NCBI RefSeq assembly: GCF_003144245.1
Contig: NW_020289995.1
Span: 29,165 to 93,164, forward strand
DNA: 64,000 nt
Reading direction: 5' to 3'
From: Jaminaea rosea
Taxonomy: Eukaryota > Basidiomycota > Exobasidiomycetes > Microstromatales
The notes under the pieces are model-generated. The model saw only the letters and a list, made by a program, of their open reading frames with translations, ran no database searches and was not told the origin of the DNA. Shown in pieces: positions 1 to 10,942 of the stretch (positions within the stretch are counted from its first letter, which is position 1; each line of letters begins with the position of its first letter). Made by a program: the position numbers and the translations under genes.

Positions 1-468
1 TCGAGAGGAAGACATGTCAGTCTGTTGTGCGTCCCTGATTTGAGTCGTTCGCGGAGGCGGGCGGAGCTGTCTGGATGCACAGCGGTGAGGCGAAGGTTCC
101 GCTGCAAGAGCGGGACCAAATTAGCCGCCGGGCCTAGATCCAGACTGCAGGCGGCGTGCATCCGCGCGCCCCGCCCCAGTCGTCTTGCACCTTTGCTTCC
201 ACCTTTCACTTCCACTAGCCGGCGGGACAAGTTGGTGCGTCGCTTCACATTATTGTCGCCTGAGGCCCGTCCAGCCAATCTCGTCGGTCCGCAAGCCTCA
301 TTTTATTCACGGCGATCTTCTTCCCTCACGGAGACGGTCTTCTGCGATGACAGGTCTCCATCTGAATGGCGTCCGTCGTACCGCGTTGCTGTAGAGTACA
401 AAAGACTGGCATCAATTCGTCATGACAGCATACATTTCAGACGCAACCACTCGTCTTCTCTCGCAGCA

Positions 469-2571
469 ATGGACTTCAAGCACTCGGCCCATCGCTACTC
501 TTACCAATCGGTAGCTTCACACCTACCCATTGGCGTCTTTCTCCAGCCACCGGCCCACAAATTCGCCAAGCTACGCCTCACCCTCGTACTGTCCAGCTCC
601 CTCTTCGCCTTTGCTCTCTCCATCGTAGGCCTCTACTCGGCACGCATCCAGCCCATCAAGCTCTACCAAGACGGCACAAGCGCAAGCAGCGTCTATGACG
701 TCTTCTTCGGTCTCCTCGCCTCGGTCATTGGAGGCCTCATCGCCATCGGCTTCGGCGCGGGCTTGGGCGCTGTCCTCACAAAACGCTTCTCTGCTCGCGG
801 CGCCGAGGCAGGCCAGTGGCTCCTCGCCCCAGAAGCCCTGCGAGGTCGCCCTACGTGGCGAGCCGGGCCCTTGCTCCTCTGCGTCAGCATCATCGTCGCA
901 ATGGTATACGCGCTCAGCCATGCCGCCGCAACTACACTCCTCGCCCCGGTCCGCACCGTATTCAATGAGACGTGGGCTGGCCAATACAGCGTCGGCCGCC
1001 GCTTTGACGTTGCCCTCACGTCGCTTTCCAGCGTCGACGCCGTCGATCTCAGCGGCCACGACGCGGCCGAGGTGTTGCAGATGTACCCGATCTACCTTGC
1101 CCTGGGGCTCAACCCGGCCACGACTCGCATAGCGGACACCTTTGGCCCCCTCGCCTTCACGTCGCTCGACCAGAATCCCGCCCAGCCGTACGTCGAGCTC
1201 AACATGTCCCAGTACATGGTAGTGGACGCCCCCCTCATCCACGCCAGCTGCGTGCCAGACGCAAGTTGCGCCACCCTGTCCAGCAGGTGCAACTTGACCG
1301 TAGGATGGAGCGAGCAAGTCCTATACCGGCTGCCCGATACGACGCTCACGCTGGGCAAGCACGAGGGCATCCAGTCCGTATGGCAGCGCACGCTCAATCT
1401 CTCTAGCCTGCAGCAGGAGACGATGCAATTGTGCAGCAGCAGCGACAGGTTCAAGCAGTCGGCTACGCGTTTCCTCGAGGTTGCGGCGCTTGCGGCGTAC
1501 AACAAGACGATCAATGGGGATCAGAGGGCATTTGCTACATCGTCGACTCAAGTGAATCGCAAACGTGCAACCTCAATACCAAACCCGCAGGCGAGCATCA
1601 TCCGTCATCCCGAGGCGGATCCAGCGTGGCATAGTCCAAAGATCGGCGTCGAGCAAACGGGTCTCGCTCAAGTTCCTGCGACTCTCTTTGATCATGCCAG
1701 CTCCTCGACCCCTCTCGCACCTCCAACTTCCGAGCCAAGTGTCGACGCACCCGCTCGGACGCCTGAGGACTCGCCAAGTCAAACGGGCACAGCTTATCCG
1801 GAGCAGGAGGTCCACACGCCGCAACAGCAGCAGGCCACGCCGAGTGAAACACCAATTGGGGCTCCTGCAACCCTGCCCTACTTCACCAACACCAACGAGA
1901 GAAACAATGTAGCAGCCACAACGAGCCCGGCCGCAACACAAGTCGTGCAGCAGGCGCAGAGCCAGACTACGCCAGCCCCTGTGGTCCCGGCTCCGGTCCA
2001 GGCTTCAAGCTCGATCTCCGCAGCGCAAGACCTCAGCAGCCAGGTGGGCGGCTTTGGCGTCATCCAGACCACCGCCGCCGCCGGAACCGGCACAGACGCA
2101 TCCGGCCGCATCATCAAGGTGATCAGCCCCTCAGCCACCAGTACAGCCACGGACGCGACGGGTAGCACGGCGCCATCTTCCGCTTCCTCGTCCTCGCGGG
2201 GCTCCTCCGACCTTTCCGTAGTCCTCTCCGCCCTCCCCGGCACACTCATCCACTCGGTGGACTACTGGTGTCTCTTCACCCTCCCCAGCCAAGAGTGGTA
2301 CTGCGCCATGCTCCTCGCCATCGCCTCGGCCTGCCTAGTGATGGCCGCCGCCTGCCTTCGTGCGCCCGGGGGGATCGACGCGAGCTCGGGCGGGTCCGTT
2401 GGGCTAGCTGTTGCGCAGAGTGAGGCGGCAAGGATTGGGTTGGCCGAGGTGAAGAGCGAGAAAGAGCTGAGCAGGCGTGTCGATGCATACTCGAGGGGCA
2501 TGGAGGAGGGGAGGTTGGGCTGGTTCAGGACGCCGGGAGGAAGGGCGAAGCTATACCCTGTCACGTCGTGA
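469..2571 (+). CDS. Polytopic membrane protein with glycosylated, Pro/Ser/Thr-rich outer domain
   Basis: Single open frame of 700 residues from the ATG at 469. The frame stays open upstream to about position 25, but that part is Arg/Ser-rich and reads like leader, so the internal ATG is preferred. Hydrophobic segments lie near residues 43-64, 75-105 and 140-165, with one more near residues 610-635 close to the C-terminus. Between them is a long domain with several N-glycosylation sequons (NET, NMS, NLT, NLS, NKT), a small cysteine cluster and a long Pro/Ser/Thr/Gln-rich stretch, which suggests a cell-surface protein. I do not recognise the family. The layout resembles 6180-7340, including a short stretch with a D-A-V...E-V...Y-P pattern. 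Topology and function are inferred from hydropathy only. Confidence 0.6.
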   Translation: MDFKHSAHRYSYQSVASHLPIGVFLQPPAHKFAKLRLTLVLSSSLFAFALSIVGLYSARIQPIKLYQDGTSASSVYDVFFGLLASVIGGLIAIGFGAGLGAVLTKRFSARGAEAGQWLLAPEALRGRPTWRAGPLLLCVSIIVAMVYALSHAAATTLLAPVRTVFNETWAGQYSVGRRFDVALTSLSSVDAVDLSGHDAAEVLQMYPIYLALGLNPATTRIADTFGPLAFTSLDQNPAQPYVELNMSQYMVVDAPLIHASCVPDASCATLSSRCNLTVGWSEQVLYRLPDTTLTLGKHEGIQSVWQRTLNLSSLQQETMQLCSSSDRFKQSATRFLEVAALAAYNKTINGDQRAFATSSTQVNRKRATSIPNPQASIIRHPEADPAWHSPKIGVEQTGLAQVPATLFDHASSSTPLAPPTSEPSVDAPARTPEDSPSQTGTAYPEQEVHTPQQQQATPSETPIGAPATLPYFTNTNERNNVAATTSPAATQVVQQAQSQTTPAPVVPAPVQASSSISAAQDLSSQVGGFGVIQTTAAAGTGTDASGRIIKVISPSATSTATDATGSTAPSSASSSSRGSSDLSVVLSALPGTLIHSVDYWCLFTLPSQEWYCAMLLAIASACLVMAAACLRAPGGIDASSGGSVGLAVAQSEAARIGLAEVKSEKELSRRVDAYSRGMEEGRLGWFRTPGGRAKLYPVTS

Positions 2572-2831
2572 GCGAGAGTACCGCTCGTACAGATACCTCA
2601 TCAATGTCACCGCTACTGTCATCGTCATCTCCGGTAGAGCAATACATCACATGTAGAACAGGGCCTCGTCTCGCCTCACAAGGGTCAGAGGAGAGAGGTC
2701 AATGCATCGGGGCTTTGATTGGAAGAAGCTGGTGCGTCGAGCAGATAAAGAAGATGCAACAATGGGCTACAAGAATGGGTCCCCTCACCATGTCCGCGAG
2801 TGGAAGCGGGAGATGCTTCTTGCTACCGCTG
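2572..2831. other. Intergenic stretch
   Basis: Short frames on both strands, none with recognisable content. It lies between the 3' ends of convergent candidate genes. Confidence 0.4.
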
Positions 2832-3377
2832 CTATCCTCTTCGAAGCAATCGACCCAATAGGAGACGCTGTCGTAGGCCGGCGTATCGTACCAGCTGCAC
2901 CTCGACGCCAGTAGTGAATCGGTTGCTGCAGGAGCAGACGTAGAGTGTGGCGTCAGAAGCCCCGTATCCGCTATCTGGAAAGATGCCATTGCTGTCTTGG
3001 ACTCGCGTCGCACCATCGCAAATTATCGGTCCGATCGTGTACCCCTCCATGTCGGCTTTGGTCAAAGGGGCACACGAGGTTCGAGCATTTGGACATCGCT
3101 ATTGGGCAGGGTCCCCAGTGAGGAATCAGGTCGTGCGGGCTTGCGGTGAAGCTGTGTGTAAGACAGCAAGGTCAGATGGGGAGAAGCCTCCGGATAGCAG
3201 CAAAATTACTCACGCCTGAACTTTGCAGGCAGCGGTATCAGAGTACGCAGAAGGAGCATCGCTTTGCCCTCCTGCTACGTTTGAGGAGCTCGAAGGCATC
3301 ACCAGGGCTGACGAGGACGTTGCTGGCGCGCGCGAGTCCTCGTACGCCTCAGTGAGCGACACCAGCAGGGCGAGCAT
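2832..3377 (-). CDS. Candidate small secreted cysteine-containing protein, exons tentative
   Basis: The ATG at 3377 opens a short hydrophobic leader (MLALLVSLTEA) that looks like a signal peptide, followed by a Ser/Ala-rich stretch. A strong donor (GTGAGT) sits at 3213 and an acceptor (ACACAG) at 3152, giving a 62-bp intron. Downstream frames contain a Cys-rich stretch with a C-x6-C-x4-C spacing and then a segment with LYVCSCSN. Joining these needs a second intron that I place only tentatively between about 3025 and 2965. The combination of leader, short length and paired cysteines is typical of fungal secreted effector-like proteins, but no family is recognised. It could also be two unrelated short frames. 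Confidence 0.3.
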
Positions 3378-3651
3378 GGCAACCCGACTGGCTTGATAAT
3401 ATGCGCTCCCACATGACAAACGGTGTGCGGACAAGGCGAACTTTGCTTGCGATGGTATCCATTCAAATGACAGGGACGAGACATGCCAGCGAGTCAGAGG
3501 GACGGTGCAAGATCAAGCACGATACGCTGCAAGAAAGCTCGTCAAGAAGAGGGTTCAGGTCATGCCTCGCAATTCGACCTGTCTCCTCTCGTTGGCAGCT
3601 CCGTTCGATCTTGACGGGGAGGCGGTAGCGGTAGATGTACGGCTGCTTGCG

Positions 3652-3679
3652 CTGCTGCTGCTGCTGCTGCTGCTGCTGC
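3652..3679. repeat. CTG trinucleotide microsatellite
   Basis: About nine consecutive CTG units (CAG on the minus strand). It lies just beyond the last candidate exon of the minus-strand gene ending at 3750, so its reading frame, if any, is unclear. Confidence 0.9.
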
Positions 3680-3749
3680 GGATGGCCGTCGTAGCATCAA
3701 CGGCAAGGCCACAGGGGTTCTTGTCGTTCGGCGGTGCTGTACACGAGCA

Positions 3750-3960
3750 CTAGATGGACAGCTCCTGCCCATAGGGTACCTGGTCGAAAGAGCCGTCCGA
3801 TGTAAATGGTCGTCCCGTGCAGATCTTGTACGCGAAGACTCCGCTCTTGCCCACGGGACCGTCGAAAGGTGTCCCGGCCTTGTCTTGCGCCATCAATGCG
3901 GGGATCACGCAATTTTCATCATCGTGTGGATCTCGGGTCCCAGTGAGGGCGCCGCGTAAA
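3750..3960 (-). CDS. 3' exon of an unresolved gene (probable secreted protein C-terminus)
   Basis: One minus frame gives a protein-like C-terminus ending PYGQELSI before a TAG at 3750-3752. It contains ENCVIPALM and ICTGRPFTSDG, with two cysteines and balanced composition, unlike neighbouring frames. I could not place the upstream exon boundary with confidence. An intron of the type GTGAGC...CGTCAG lies just upstream near 4123-4087, so this may be the last exon of the gene annotated at 4121-5104 or a separate gene. Function unknown. Confidence 0.3.
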
Positions 3961-4120
3961 CGGCTCGAGGCGGCGTTGCATTTCGTCTCGGTTGGAGGGA
4001 ATGAGTAGGTTCAGTCGCAGTCGGAGGGGCAAAAGGGGCGAAGGGCCAGTTGCCTCCCATTTGCAGCTGCGGCGGCGTTGATCGACTGACGGCGGTGGGA
4101 GCAGGCGTAAACCTCAAGGC

Positions 4121-5104
4121 TCACAATCCCCAGATCGTCCGCGGGCTGAGGTTCTCGGCGTAGTAGGGGCTATTATTGTCTTTGGACAGTCGAGTACCGC
4201 CGCCGCAGATATACGTTCCCTGGTGGAGCAAGCGTTCCCGGCACCGGCCCATGTACACCATCTTCCTGAGGATCCGGATTGAGGGCAGACATAAGGCACG
4301 AGCCAAGGATCCAGGAAGGCGTAGAGGACAATGAATCTGAGCGATGCTGTCGTGGGTCAGACAACGCTTCTCTTCCTGCGCAATGCCAATCACTCACGTC
4401 TGTACGTGCAAACCCAGAGCTGAGGTCCAAGACAACAGGATGAGGACGATTCGGTAGGTTGTAAGAGTGAAACAAGCGCGGAGGTTGAGGGAAATTGATG
4501 AAGACGCAGGAAACGAAAGTATCGACACTAGAATCATTCTGAACTCCTGCCAGAGCTCGCGGCCATTGGTCCAGGCTTTCCAATTATAAGAGGCTGGTCC
4601 CCACAAAAGTGTCCCCGCACCTGCAGCGGGCGAGAAGCAGCATCGAGCCGCCCCTCTCGAATGCTGATCCGAACCGCCCCGTAGGGTCGGAGTTGACCGG
4701 ACGGGCAACGCGGGACCGGTAAAGAGCAAGTCGCAGAGGCACATCCTCTGTGAAGACGTCCGCATGCTTGATTAGGAACTGATGGCCTTCGCCAGCGCGC
4801 ATTGTAACATAGTTCGAGTGGACAAAACGTACCAGTGTGTAGGGCGCGGCGCCGCAGCGTAACCCTAAATCAAGGGCGCCTGCCTTGGCAGACAGGTGAA
4901 AGCCGGTCGGCACCGCGTCAACACGCCGATCAGAGATCAGTTGTACCAGCCTGTTGCCCAATCAATAGGCTTCGTAATGCAGGCTCTTTTGCTCCCTTCC
5001 TGGTCCGATGATTCCTCATCAGATATGATGCTCGATATTTGCCCTCTATGCACGGCCCTTACAGATGTGGTACCATGAGGCTTGAAGTCCGGATTGTCTT
5101 CCAT
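4121..5104 (-). CDS. Hypothetical multi-exon protein
   Basis: Several exon-like frames join across plausible introns. A segment with LRCGAAPYT is followed by a GTACGT...CATCAG intron that keeps frame into FLIKHADVFTEDVPL. A later exon with FINFPQPPRLFHSYN ends at a GTGAGT donor near 4398, and its acceptor (CGCTCAG) leads in frame to a segment containing YICGGGTRL and NNSPYYAENL, ending TIWGL before a TGA at 4121. The TGA itself is part of a possible GTGAGC donor, so the gene may continue to 3750. A possible first exon starts at the ATG at 5104 (MEDNPDFKPH). I do not recognise the protein; its scattered cysteines would fit a secreted protein. Confidence 0.3.
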
Positions 5105-5134
5105 TTCAAGCTGGGGCTGTCGGCCTCGCACCAA

Positions 5135-5648
5135 CAGCGCGGCTCCGCACTATCCATCACTGAGCGAGAACTCCAAGGCCAGGTCTAGTGCTGGTGGCGC
5201 AATCCTTGAAGAGCCGAACAGCGGCATGGAGATAGCGAGAAAGTGGAGGGGGAATCCAACTCCGGCTCTCGCCAAAAGCCGTAGGAATCAAAAGGCCGGG
5301 CCGAAAGGCCCGGGCAGTGCGAGATTTGGTGATGCGGGGCAACGAACGCCTCTGGAAGCACTGAGCTTGATTTCGCGCGCACGTGCCAAAGCGGGTCCCG
5401 ATGCAAGGATGATAAGGCCATCCGATCTCGCCGATTCGAACCTTCATAACCGAAAGTCGTGGCGCGTAATCGTAGCGATGGCAAATCGGGCCTGGGCCTC
5501 AGCGCTCAGGTTCATGTAGGACTTGGGTATTCCGGCGCCAGAAGGACGACTCGCCCTCGACGGTCTGGATTGTGGGCCCCCACAACCAATCGCCAACATT
5601 GTCAGATCCTCGAGCTCCGAAGAATCCAGGCTCTGATACATTCACCGT
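5135..5648. other. No gene recognised
   Basis: Short overlapping frames on both strands without motifs. A tRNA B-box-like string near 5433 was checked and rejected because no stems form around it. Confidence 0.4.
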
Positions 5649-6113
5649 TTGGGTGTGAAAGCGAATCGGATGATTATCACAGTGTTACGCTGTCCGCCTT
5701 GCTCGAGGCACTTTTATAGGTATATGGAGGGATTTGGAGCCGGTACTGACTCTTCCAACTGCCAATCCTCTGATTGCTCATTGTACACTTGCGAATACGT
5801 CGCTTCCATGGCGGCATTCCACTCGCTCAGCTACTGGCAGGTCAAAGAGAATGTCCACATCGAGATGGATCATCACTTGGCCGAATACGCCAAAATGACG
5901 GAGGAAGGGCCACCGCCAGCTGCAAGCCATCAATGGAGCCTTTCGCAAGTTGCACAAGAAGTTGCAATTCCCTGCATGTGTGCCTTGAGTCCGAACGCCA
6001 TGTGGCTCACCACCTCTCTGGCTGGTCAAGCGCTTCCCGGCAACACGGTGATTACTGTTCTCCAACAGCTTTGTGTTGGAGTCGCCAGCTTTGGTCTCAC
6101 GTCTCTTGGATGA
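5649..6113 (+). CDS. Possible 5' part of the membrane protein gene at 6180
   Basis: An open frame with internal ATGs, for example at 5806 (MAAFHSLSYWQ). Composition is protein-like, with acidic and His-containing segments and a hydrophobic end (VITVLQQLCVGVASFGL). It ends just upstream of the 6180 frame on the same strand. A GTAGCT donor-like site follows its stop. It may be an upstream exon or a decayed paralogue; I could not find a splice model that joins them cleanly. Confidence 0.25.
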   Translation: MGVKANRMIITVLRCPPCSRHFYRYMEGFGAGTDSSNCQSSDCSLYTCEYVASMAAFHSLSYWQVKENVHIEMDHHLAEYAKMTEEGPPPAASHQWSLSQVAQEVAIPCMCALSPNAMWLTTSLAGQALPGNTVITVLQQLCVGVASFGLTSLG

Positions 6114-6179
6114 AAGGTAGCTCAAGGCGCTCGGTGGCCGTCCGCACGAACATCAAGAGGGACAACGCTCGCTGCTTTA

Positions 6180-7340
6180 ATGGATCATGGGCGCTATCAG
6201 AGCTTGTGGAAAGCCTGGCGTCAGACGCGCGATCGTACTGAGCGGGGTGTGTACCTCCTGCTCGGCTTTCTGGCCATCTCACGGCTTCTTCTGAACGCAG
6301 GAGGTCGTCCGGAAGTACAAGTCGCCGGTCGGTCGACAATCTTGGACGCTGTTGCCTACACTCCCTACAATGACCTCTCGGAAGTCGTGAATGCATATCC
6401 GGGCACAATCAATCTCATCCAGCCAACGAATTTGGGCTTTTTCGCGAAAACCTACGGCGAAGCCAATGCAGCAGTACTTCCCCTCGGCAGTCACATGGCT
6501 AGTGAAACAAGCACCGTCCAAGGCGTCTTTCCCGGCGTGATCATAAGCGATATGAGCATGCCCTCCGGTTCCTCCATCGCTGAATTCCAAAGTGAATCTT
6601 GGGACAAGGTCATTAAAAGCAGTCACGACTCCCTCGAGGTTTCTTTGGCATGGTCGAATCGACTTCGGACCGTCAACGGTGAACCGAAGGAGCGCGCTGC
6701 GGTAGTATCCAAAGTGGGCATGTGCGGTATGGTCAACGACACAGTGTACGAATACGCCTGTGCGATGCTCGGATTCACTGCTGTCCAGCTGAGCATCACG
6801 TCCGCGGAGGGCTACATTCTGTCCAGCACCATTCTCGGCTTTTCAGAGCAGCCGCGATTCCAGGTGGGAGGCTTAGACCCAACGACTTTCTTGCCACAGC
6901 TCTTCATGACCTTCAACCCGAGCAATGCAGACGTGGCACAAGCTTGCAAGTCCGGCGGTGTGGCCCTCCTAACGAACACTATGCTGCACGAACTCAGAGG
7001 CGAGTACACCTACATCAAGCAACCCGGTGTTGTCGGTCGGTACAGTCCAGGGACCATCACCTTCTCCGTTCTTGGCGTGTCTTTGTTCGTCGGCGTCAAC
7101 GTGATGGCATTTTTGCTCCTCTCTGCCATACTTGTCCTCGTCACACAGCGGCAAGAAGTTCGACAGTCGCCCTCGCTACTCACCATTGCGCGATGGTCTG
7201 AAGAGCTCAGTGAGCTTGTGCTTGCAGCTCTTCAAGAGAAGGGCGGAGAAATCTGGCAGGCGGAAAGTGTTGGCAAGGAGCCAATCTATGCCCACGAGGG
7301 CTGTGATCGCACTACTCTTCGGCGCAGCGCGCCAATCTAA
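6180..7340 (+). CDS. Membrane protein with extracellular domain, paralogue-like to 469-2571
   Basis: Open frame of 386 residues. A hydrophobic segment near residues 23-40 (YLLLGFLAISRLLL) and a strong C-terminal membrane span near residues 305-335 flank a domain of about 260 residues with a few cysteines and one NDT sequon. A cytoplasmic tail of about 50 residues follows. The layout and a weak motif (DAV...EV...YP) recall the larger protein at 469-2571, so the two may be tandem paralogues. The true start may lie upstream in a further exon (see 5649-6113). Family unknown; a cell-surface location is inferred from hydropathy. Confidence 0.5.
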   Translation: MDHGRYQSLWKAWRQTRDRTERGVYLLLGFLAISRLLLNAGGRPEVQVAGRSTILDAVAYTPYNDLSEVVNAYPGTINLIQPTNLGFFAKTYGEANAAVLPLGSHMASETSTVQGVFPGVIISDMSMPSGSSIAEFQSESWDKVIKSSHDSLEVSLAWSNRLRTVNGEPKERAAVVSKVGMCGMVNDTVYEYACAMLGFTAVQLSITSAEGYILSSTILGFSEQPRFQVGGLDPTTFLPQLFMTFNPSNADVAQACKSGGVALLTNTMLHELRGEYTYIKQPGVVGRYSPGTITFSVLGVSLFVGVNVMAFLLLSAILVLVTQRQEVRQSPSLLTIARWSEELSELVLAALQEKGGEIWQAESVGKEPIYAHEGCDRTTLRRSAPI

Positions 7341-7644
7341 AGGAGGCATGCAATAAGGGAATGCCGGAAGCAGGGTCTTGTCCATTTCGCCGACCTGCAG
7401 ACTCGGGAACATCTCGCTGACAGAAGCCTTTTGGCGTCCTAGAGTGCTACAATGGGATCGCTGCCCAGAACGTGCAACCTCAGGAGCGGATGCCGGAGTC
7501 GCGGGTGGGATAAGCCTCTCATTTCCAGACGCCAAGTCAGCGCTGGGATCGAGAAGGACGTTTGGGGCTTTGTTTTCGCTGGACCTTTTGTTGGCTTGCC
7601 TCTCGCGATCTAAAAGGATAGAAAGAAAGCTGTTCGACTTGCGC
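7341..7644. other. No gene recognised
   Basis: A minus frame crosses this stretch (7176-7694) but has no recognisable content. It could hold the 3' end of the transcription-factor-like gene at 7645-8496. Confidence 0.3.
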
Positions 7645-8496
7645 TCAGCCCGTACCACCGCCCAGAATGTCGACGGCAGTTGCGACCTGACCATGATCGG
7701 TATGCCCCCGATCGTGGCGCGATGTGCGCTGCGACTCCAAGGACGTGGGTAAGCAAGACTCGCGCTGTCGAGAGCTGCCAGTCATTGAGCCACTCCATGC
7801 TCCCCGAGGTGTCTTGCCCAGTAGAGCCGACATGTCAACCGCAAAGTGACGTCGAACTCGCAGGACGACGAGCTTCAAGAAGGGTCGCTGTCGCGCGAAC
7901 GCGTCAGCCAGGACATGTGACACCTGGCAGACGCCAATGAACACGCTAGTAGGCCCGCGGTAGTCTGCTCTCAGACGTGAGAGTTCTGCTTCGACGCTCG
8001 TGGCTCTAAAGCCGCTTTGAGGGCTGTCCATTTGCGGTAGCGCCTGGAGCGCGAAAGGTGCGATCGTTTGTCAAGCAATCAGTACTAATGAGTTTCTGAG
8101 AAGGTGGTGGACCATCGAAGTGACGTACGAAGTAAGCATCAAGATCGAGCGAAGGCGTCTGCGCAGCGACAGCCAAGATGCAAGCAAGCAGGGGACCATG
8201 TTTCGGGTTCAAAAGCTTGTCAAAATTGCCATGGTGCCAAGCAGCGCTGAAACCGATCCTCGAGCAAATGTCGTACATCCAATCCAGCTCCCGAAACCAT
8301 CTCTCGAGGAGGGCACAGACGTTCCTCCGTTCCTTGAGGTACTCCTGCACCGCCTGCTCCCATGTTGCAGTCGAGACAGGGCGAGGCTGATGACTAGCTC
8401 CGTAACGCTCACGCAGCGAGCTTGGTCGAGCTTTTCGTCGTCTTCATATTGACAACCCTGCCGAGTACGCTTGCAATGGCCACGTTGCGATTGCAC
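7645..8496 (-). CDS. Fungal-specific transcription factor, middle-domain fragment
   Basis: The frame at 8350-8006 reads through a segment (YLKERRNVCALLERWF, then ELDWMYDICSR and GPLLACILAVAAQT) that resembles the start of the fungal-specific transcription factor domain, where a W-M-Y core and a small-residue helix are typical. Downstream frames (8031-7645) continue with helical segments. I do not see a complete Zn(II)2Cys6 cluster upstream, although a short stretch with CKRTRQGCQY just 5' of the domain (8496-8410) recalls the end of one. Exon joins are unresolved, so this could be a multi-exon gene or a decayed one. Confidence 0.4.
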
Positions 8497-9694
8497 TGCG
8501 TGGATGGAGAGGTTCAGTCAGTCTCATTGAGGGTTAAGAGAAGACTTCCCGAGTGCTTTCCAACCTTTCTCGCGAGGGCACGGCAGCCATTGCAGCTGAC
8601 AGATGCCTGGAATGCTGTCGCTGTCTGCAAAGCGAGACCCGTTGAGGTGGTGTCGGACAGCGCAAATCGGCGCAAATGTGCGAAAAGCGATCGTTGGTGG
8701 GCACATCATCCACCAGGCCAAGCCCTCTGGCAAGTGGTTGCGATTCTGAATGTCATGCGGCGCTCCGCGCATTGCTTGGGCAGGCCATTTTGCACTTTCA
8801 GACCCATGGTACTGGAAGTGAGTCAAACCTGAGTACAGCAACAGATCTGCAGGACCGTGCACAGGCTTCCGAGAGGGTCAGGGGAGACGGGGGGCTTGCG
8901 ACACGACGCTGCCGTCTGCTGCCACGCGAATAGCTCATCGGTACTCCGCTCGCTTGTCCGACTCGCGATTTACCTGCCTCTTTCGGCAAGCCAGTCCGCA
9001 ACATCGCGGTGCCCGCACTGCGCGGGAGCCCGATCACCGCCCCTCAGATACATCCTGCACGCGAAGGAGTCTCCGCACCGCCTCTCGATCACGTCTCACC
9101 ACAAGTCTTCCGACGCGGTATTGGTGTCCGTTGTAGCCCCACCGCTACGAAATCTTCTAGTCTTTCCTACACTTGGTCGCCCTTTGCCAGGCACTCTATT
9201 GGCTTGACCGCCTGTGCAGGTAGCGCCTTCTCGCCTGTCGTTTCGTCGCCCCGTTGACCTGCATAAGGGTCCGCAAAAGCGCAGGCCCGTTGCCGAGAAT
9301 CCGCGTGCGTTACGCCCTAAGCTCGGCGGTTGCAAGGTTCGGCAAAGATCAGGCGTCCAACGGGCGAGGTGCCTTGCGGCATCTTGGCCTGAGTCCGCCG
9401 CATCCTAGCATCGTCGACGCCCCGTGTGGCCGGCTTGATACCAAAGGCAGCCAGAGCCTTGAGTTGCGTAAGAGATCCTACAAGAAGAGCAGTCCGAAGT
9501 CAGCACCCCGTCGATGTAGCGAAAATTCCTCGAAAAAACCTTTCGTTGACACTCATACCTCTGCCCCCAGCAATGGGCATTGTAGTTGACGGCAACGGGC
9601 CGCGAGAGGAGCTAGCCCTCTACAAGGCACGGCATGCATACCTCCCTGCCACCTCGCCCTCTTACGGAAGTGCGTAGGGAACAGCAAGATCGCG
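8497..9694. other. Intergenic stretch upstream of the methyltransferase
   Basis: Several short frames on both strands, none with recognisable motifs. It should hold the promoter of the methyltransferase and possibly the 5' part of the minus-strand factor. Confidence 0.35.
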
Positions 9695-10488
9695 ATGTTC
9701 AGAGCGATGGCTGACTATGGAGCTTTTCCGCGCGCTGTGCTCGCCTCAGTCGATTCTCCAATGGGTCTCATCAGCTCGTTTGCATTCGCACCAATGTATC
9801 TGTACGCCTCGATGAAGGGCAAATTTGACTTCTGGCGCAATCTGCTTGAGAAGACACTTCTTCGCCCTGCAGCAACAACGAGCCAGGATGATCCAGCAGT
9901 CGACCTCTCCATTCCTACCCTTGACGCGGGCTGCGGACGCGGACTTGTTCTGGTACAGACGGCCAAGATACGGGCCCAGTTGGCCGGCACTATGATCACG
10001 GAGACTCGACTGGCCAAGTCAGTCGGCATCGACCTCTTCATCCCGTCAGATCAGACCGGCAACTCCGTGGACGCGACGTGCTCGAATTTGGTCGCTGAGG
10101 GTGTCGCAGAGGTTACCGAGCTATACAAGGCGTCCTTCCTTGCGCTGCCTTTCGAAGACAGCACGTTCGGTTTGGTGACCAGCAGTCTTGCTTGTGAGCA
10201 TAAGGAGCCGCAGTCTTTACATTCCCATCTCACCTTCGGTCTTTCTTCCTCTCAGTGCACAATCCCAAGCGTAAAGAAGATCGCTTGAAGGCCGTTGCTG
10301 AGCTCGGTCGCGTGCTCAAGCCTGGAGGCACTCTCCTTGTTCTCGATCTGGGTGGATACGTGCGATACTTCCGCAACCACGTCAGGGACGACATGGGATG
10401 GAGGGACGTCGACATGACTTGGGCTGGAATCGGCACAAGTTTCGGGGCTTGGCCGACATACGTTCTGAAAGCCAAGAAACCGGTGTAG
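9695..10488 (+). CDS. SAM-dependent class I methyltransferase
   Basis: Two exons (9695-10193 and 10256-10488) joined across a 62-bp GTGAGC...CTCAG intron give 243 residues in frame. Residues 76-83 read LDAGCGRG, the SAM-binding motif I. A following V-G-I-D-L-F is the acidic end of strand beta 2. The sequence around FEDSTFGLVTSSLALHN matches the motif IV region that precedes the Lys/Arg-rich helix. LGRVLKPGGTLLVLDL is the classic post-motif III segment. N-terminal hydrophobic residues (about 24-40) could associate with membrane or form a cap. The substrate cannot be told from sequence; small molecules are common for this family. Start chosen at the first ATG. The gene looks intact. Confidence 0.85.
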
Positions 10489-10942
10489 GCCAGTCATTGC
10501 GTGAGAAGCAGTGTTCATCTGGCGCACCTCATGAAGATGCAGTGAGTACTCCAACGTCGGACAGCGACCGAATTGAGCATCTTGCCAAACGTCATGCGGC
10601 AAACTTCATTCGAGCGCCGATTGCCCTTCGTTGGACGAGAATGTACTGCAGATTGCTTTGCCGAGCCGACCTCGCCGGAATCCATCAGCGAGCAGCACTC
10701 TGAGAATTTACTCGATACGCGTGTATCCCCGAAGCATAGACGCTGGAGCTCAAGACTTATATGAGCAGGAGCTAAGACTATTCTCCGCCTGCAGGCTGAC
10801 TTCAGGATTGTTACTGTCGACAGAGACCCACTATCAATATCACACTGTGCTTCTATCGGCACTGTTAGATTTCACGTCGGCACGTTGAGCACGAAGGAGT
10901 GACGAGCTGAAGCTCGGGAGAGCTTCCAAAGGGCGAAAACAA
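10489..10942. other. No gene recognised
   Basis: Short frames only, downstream of the methyltransferase. Confidence 0.35.

Noticed and set aside
25-468. N-terminal extension of the first gene
   Set aside because: Frame is open but Arg/Ser-rich and unlike the rest; the ATG at 469 is followed by the first membrane-protein-like sequence.
571-1317. Minus frame of 248 codons inside the first membrane protein gene
   Set aside because: Antisense shadow of a GC-rich coding region; no motifs, while the plus frame has membrane spans and sequons.
5420-5490. tRNA-like B-box string (GGTTCGAATC on the minus strand)
   Set aside because: Flanking bases do not form T-arm or acceptor stems.
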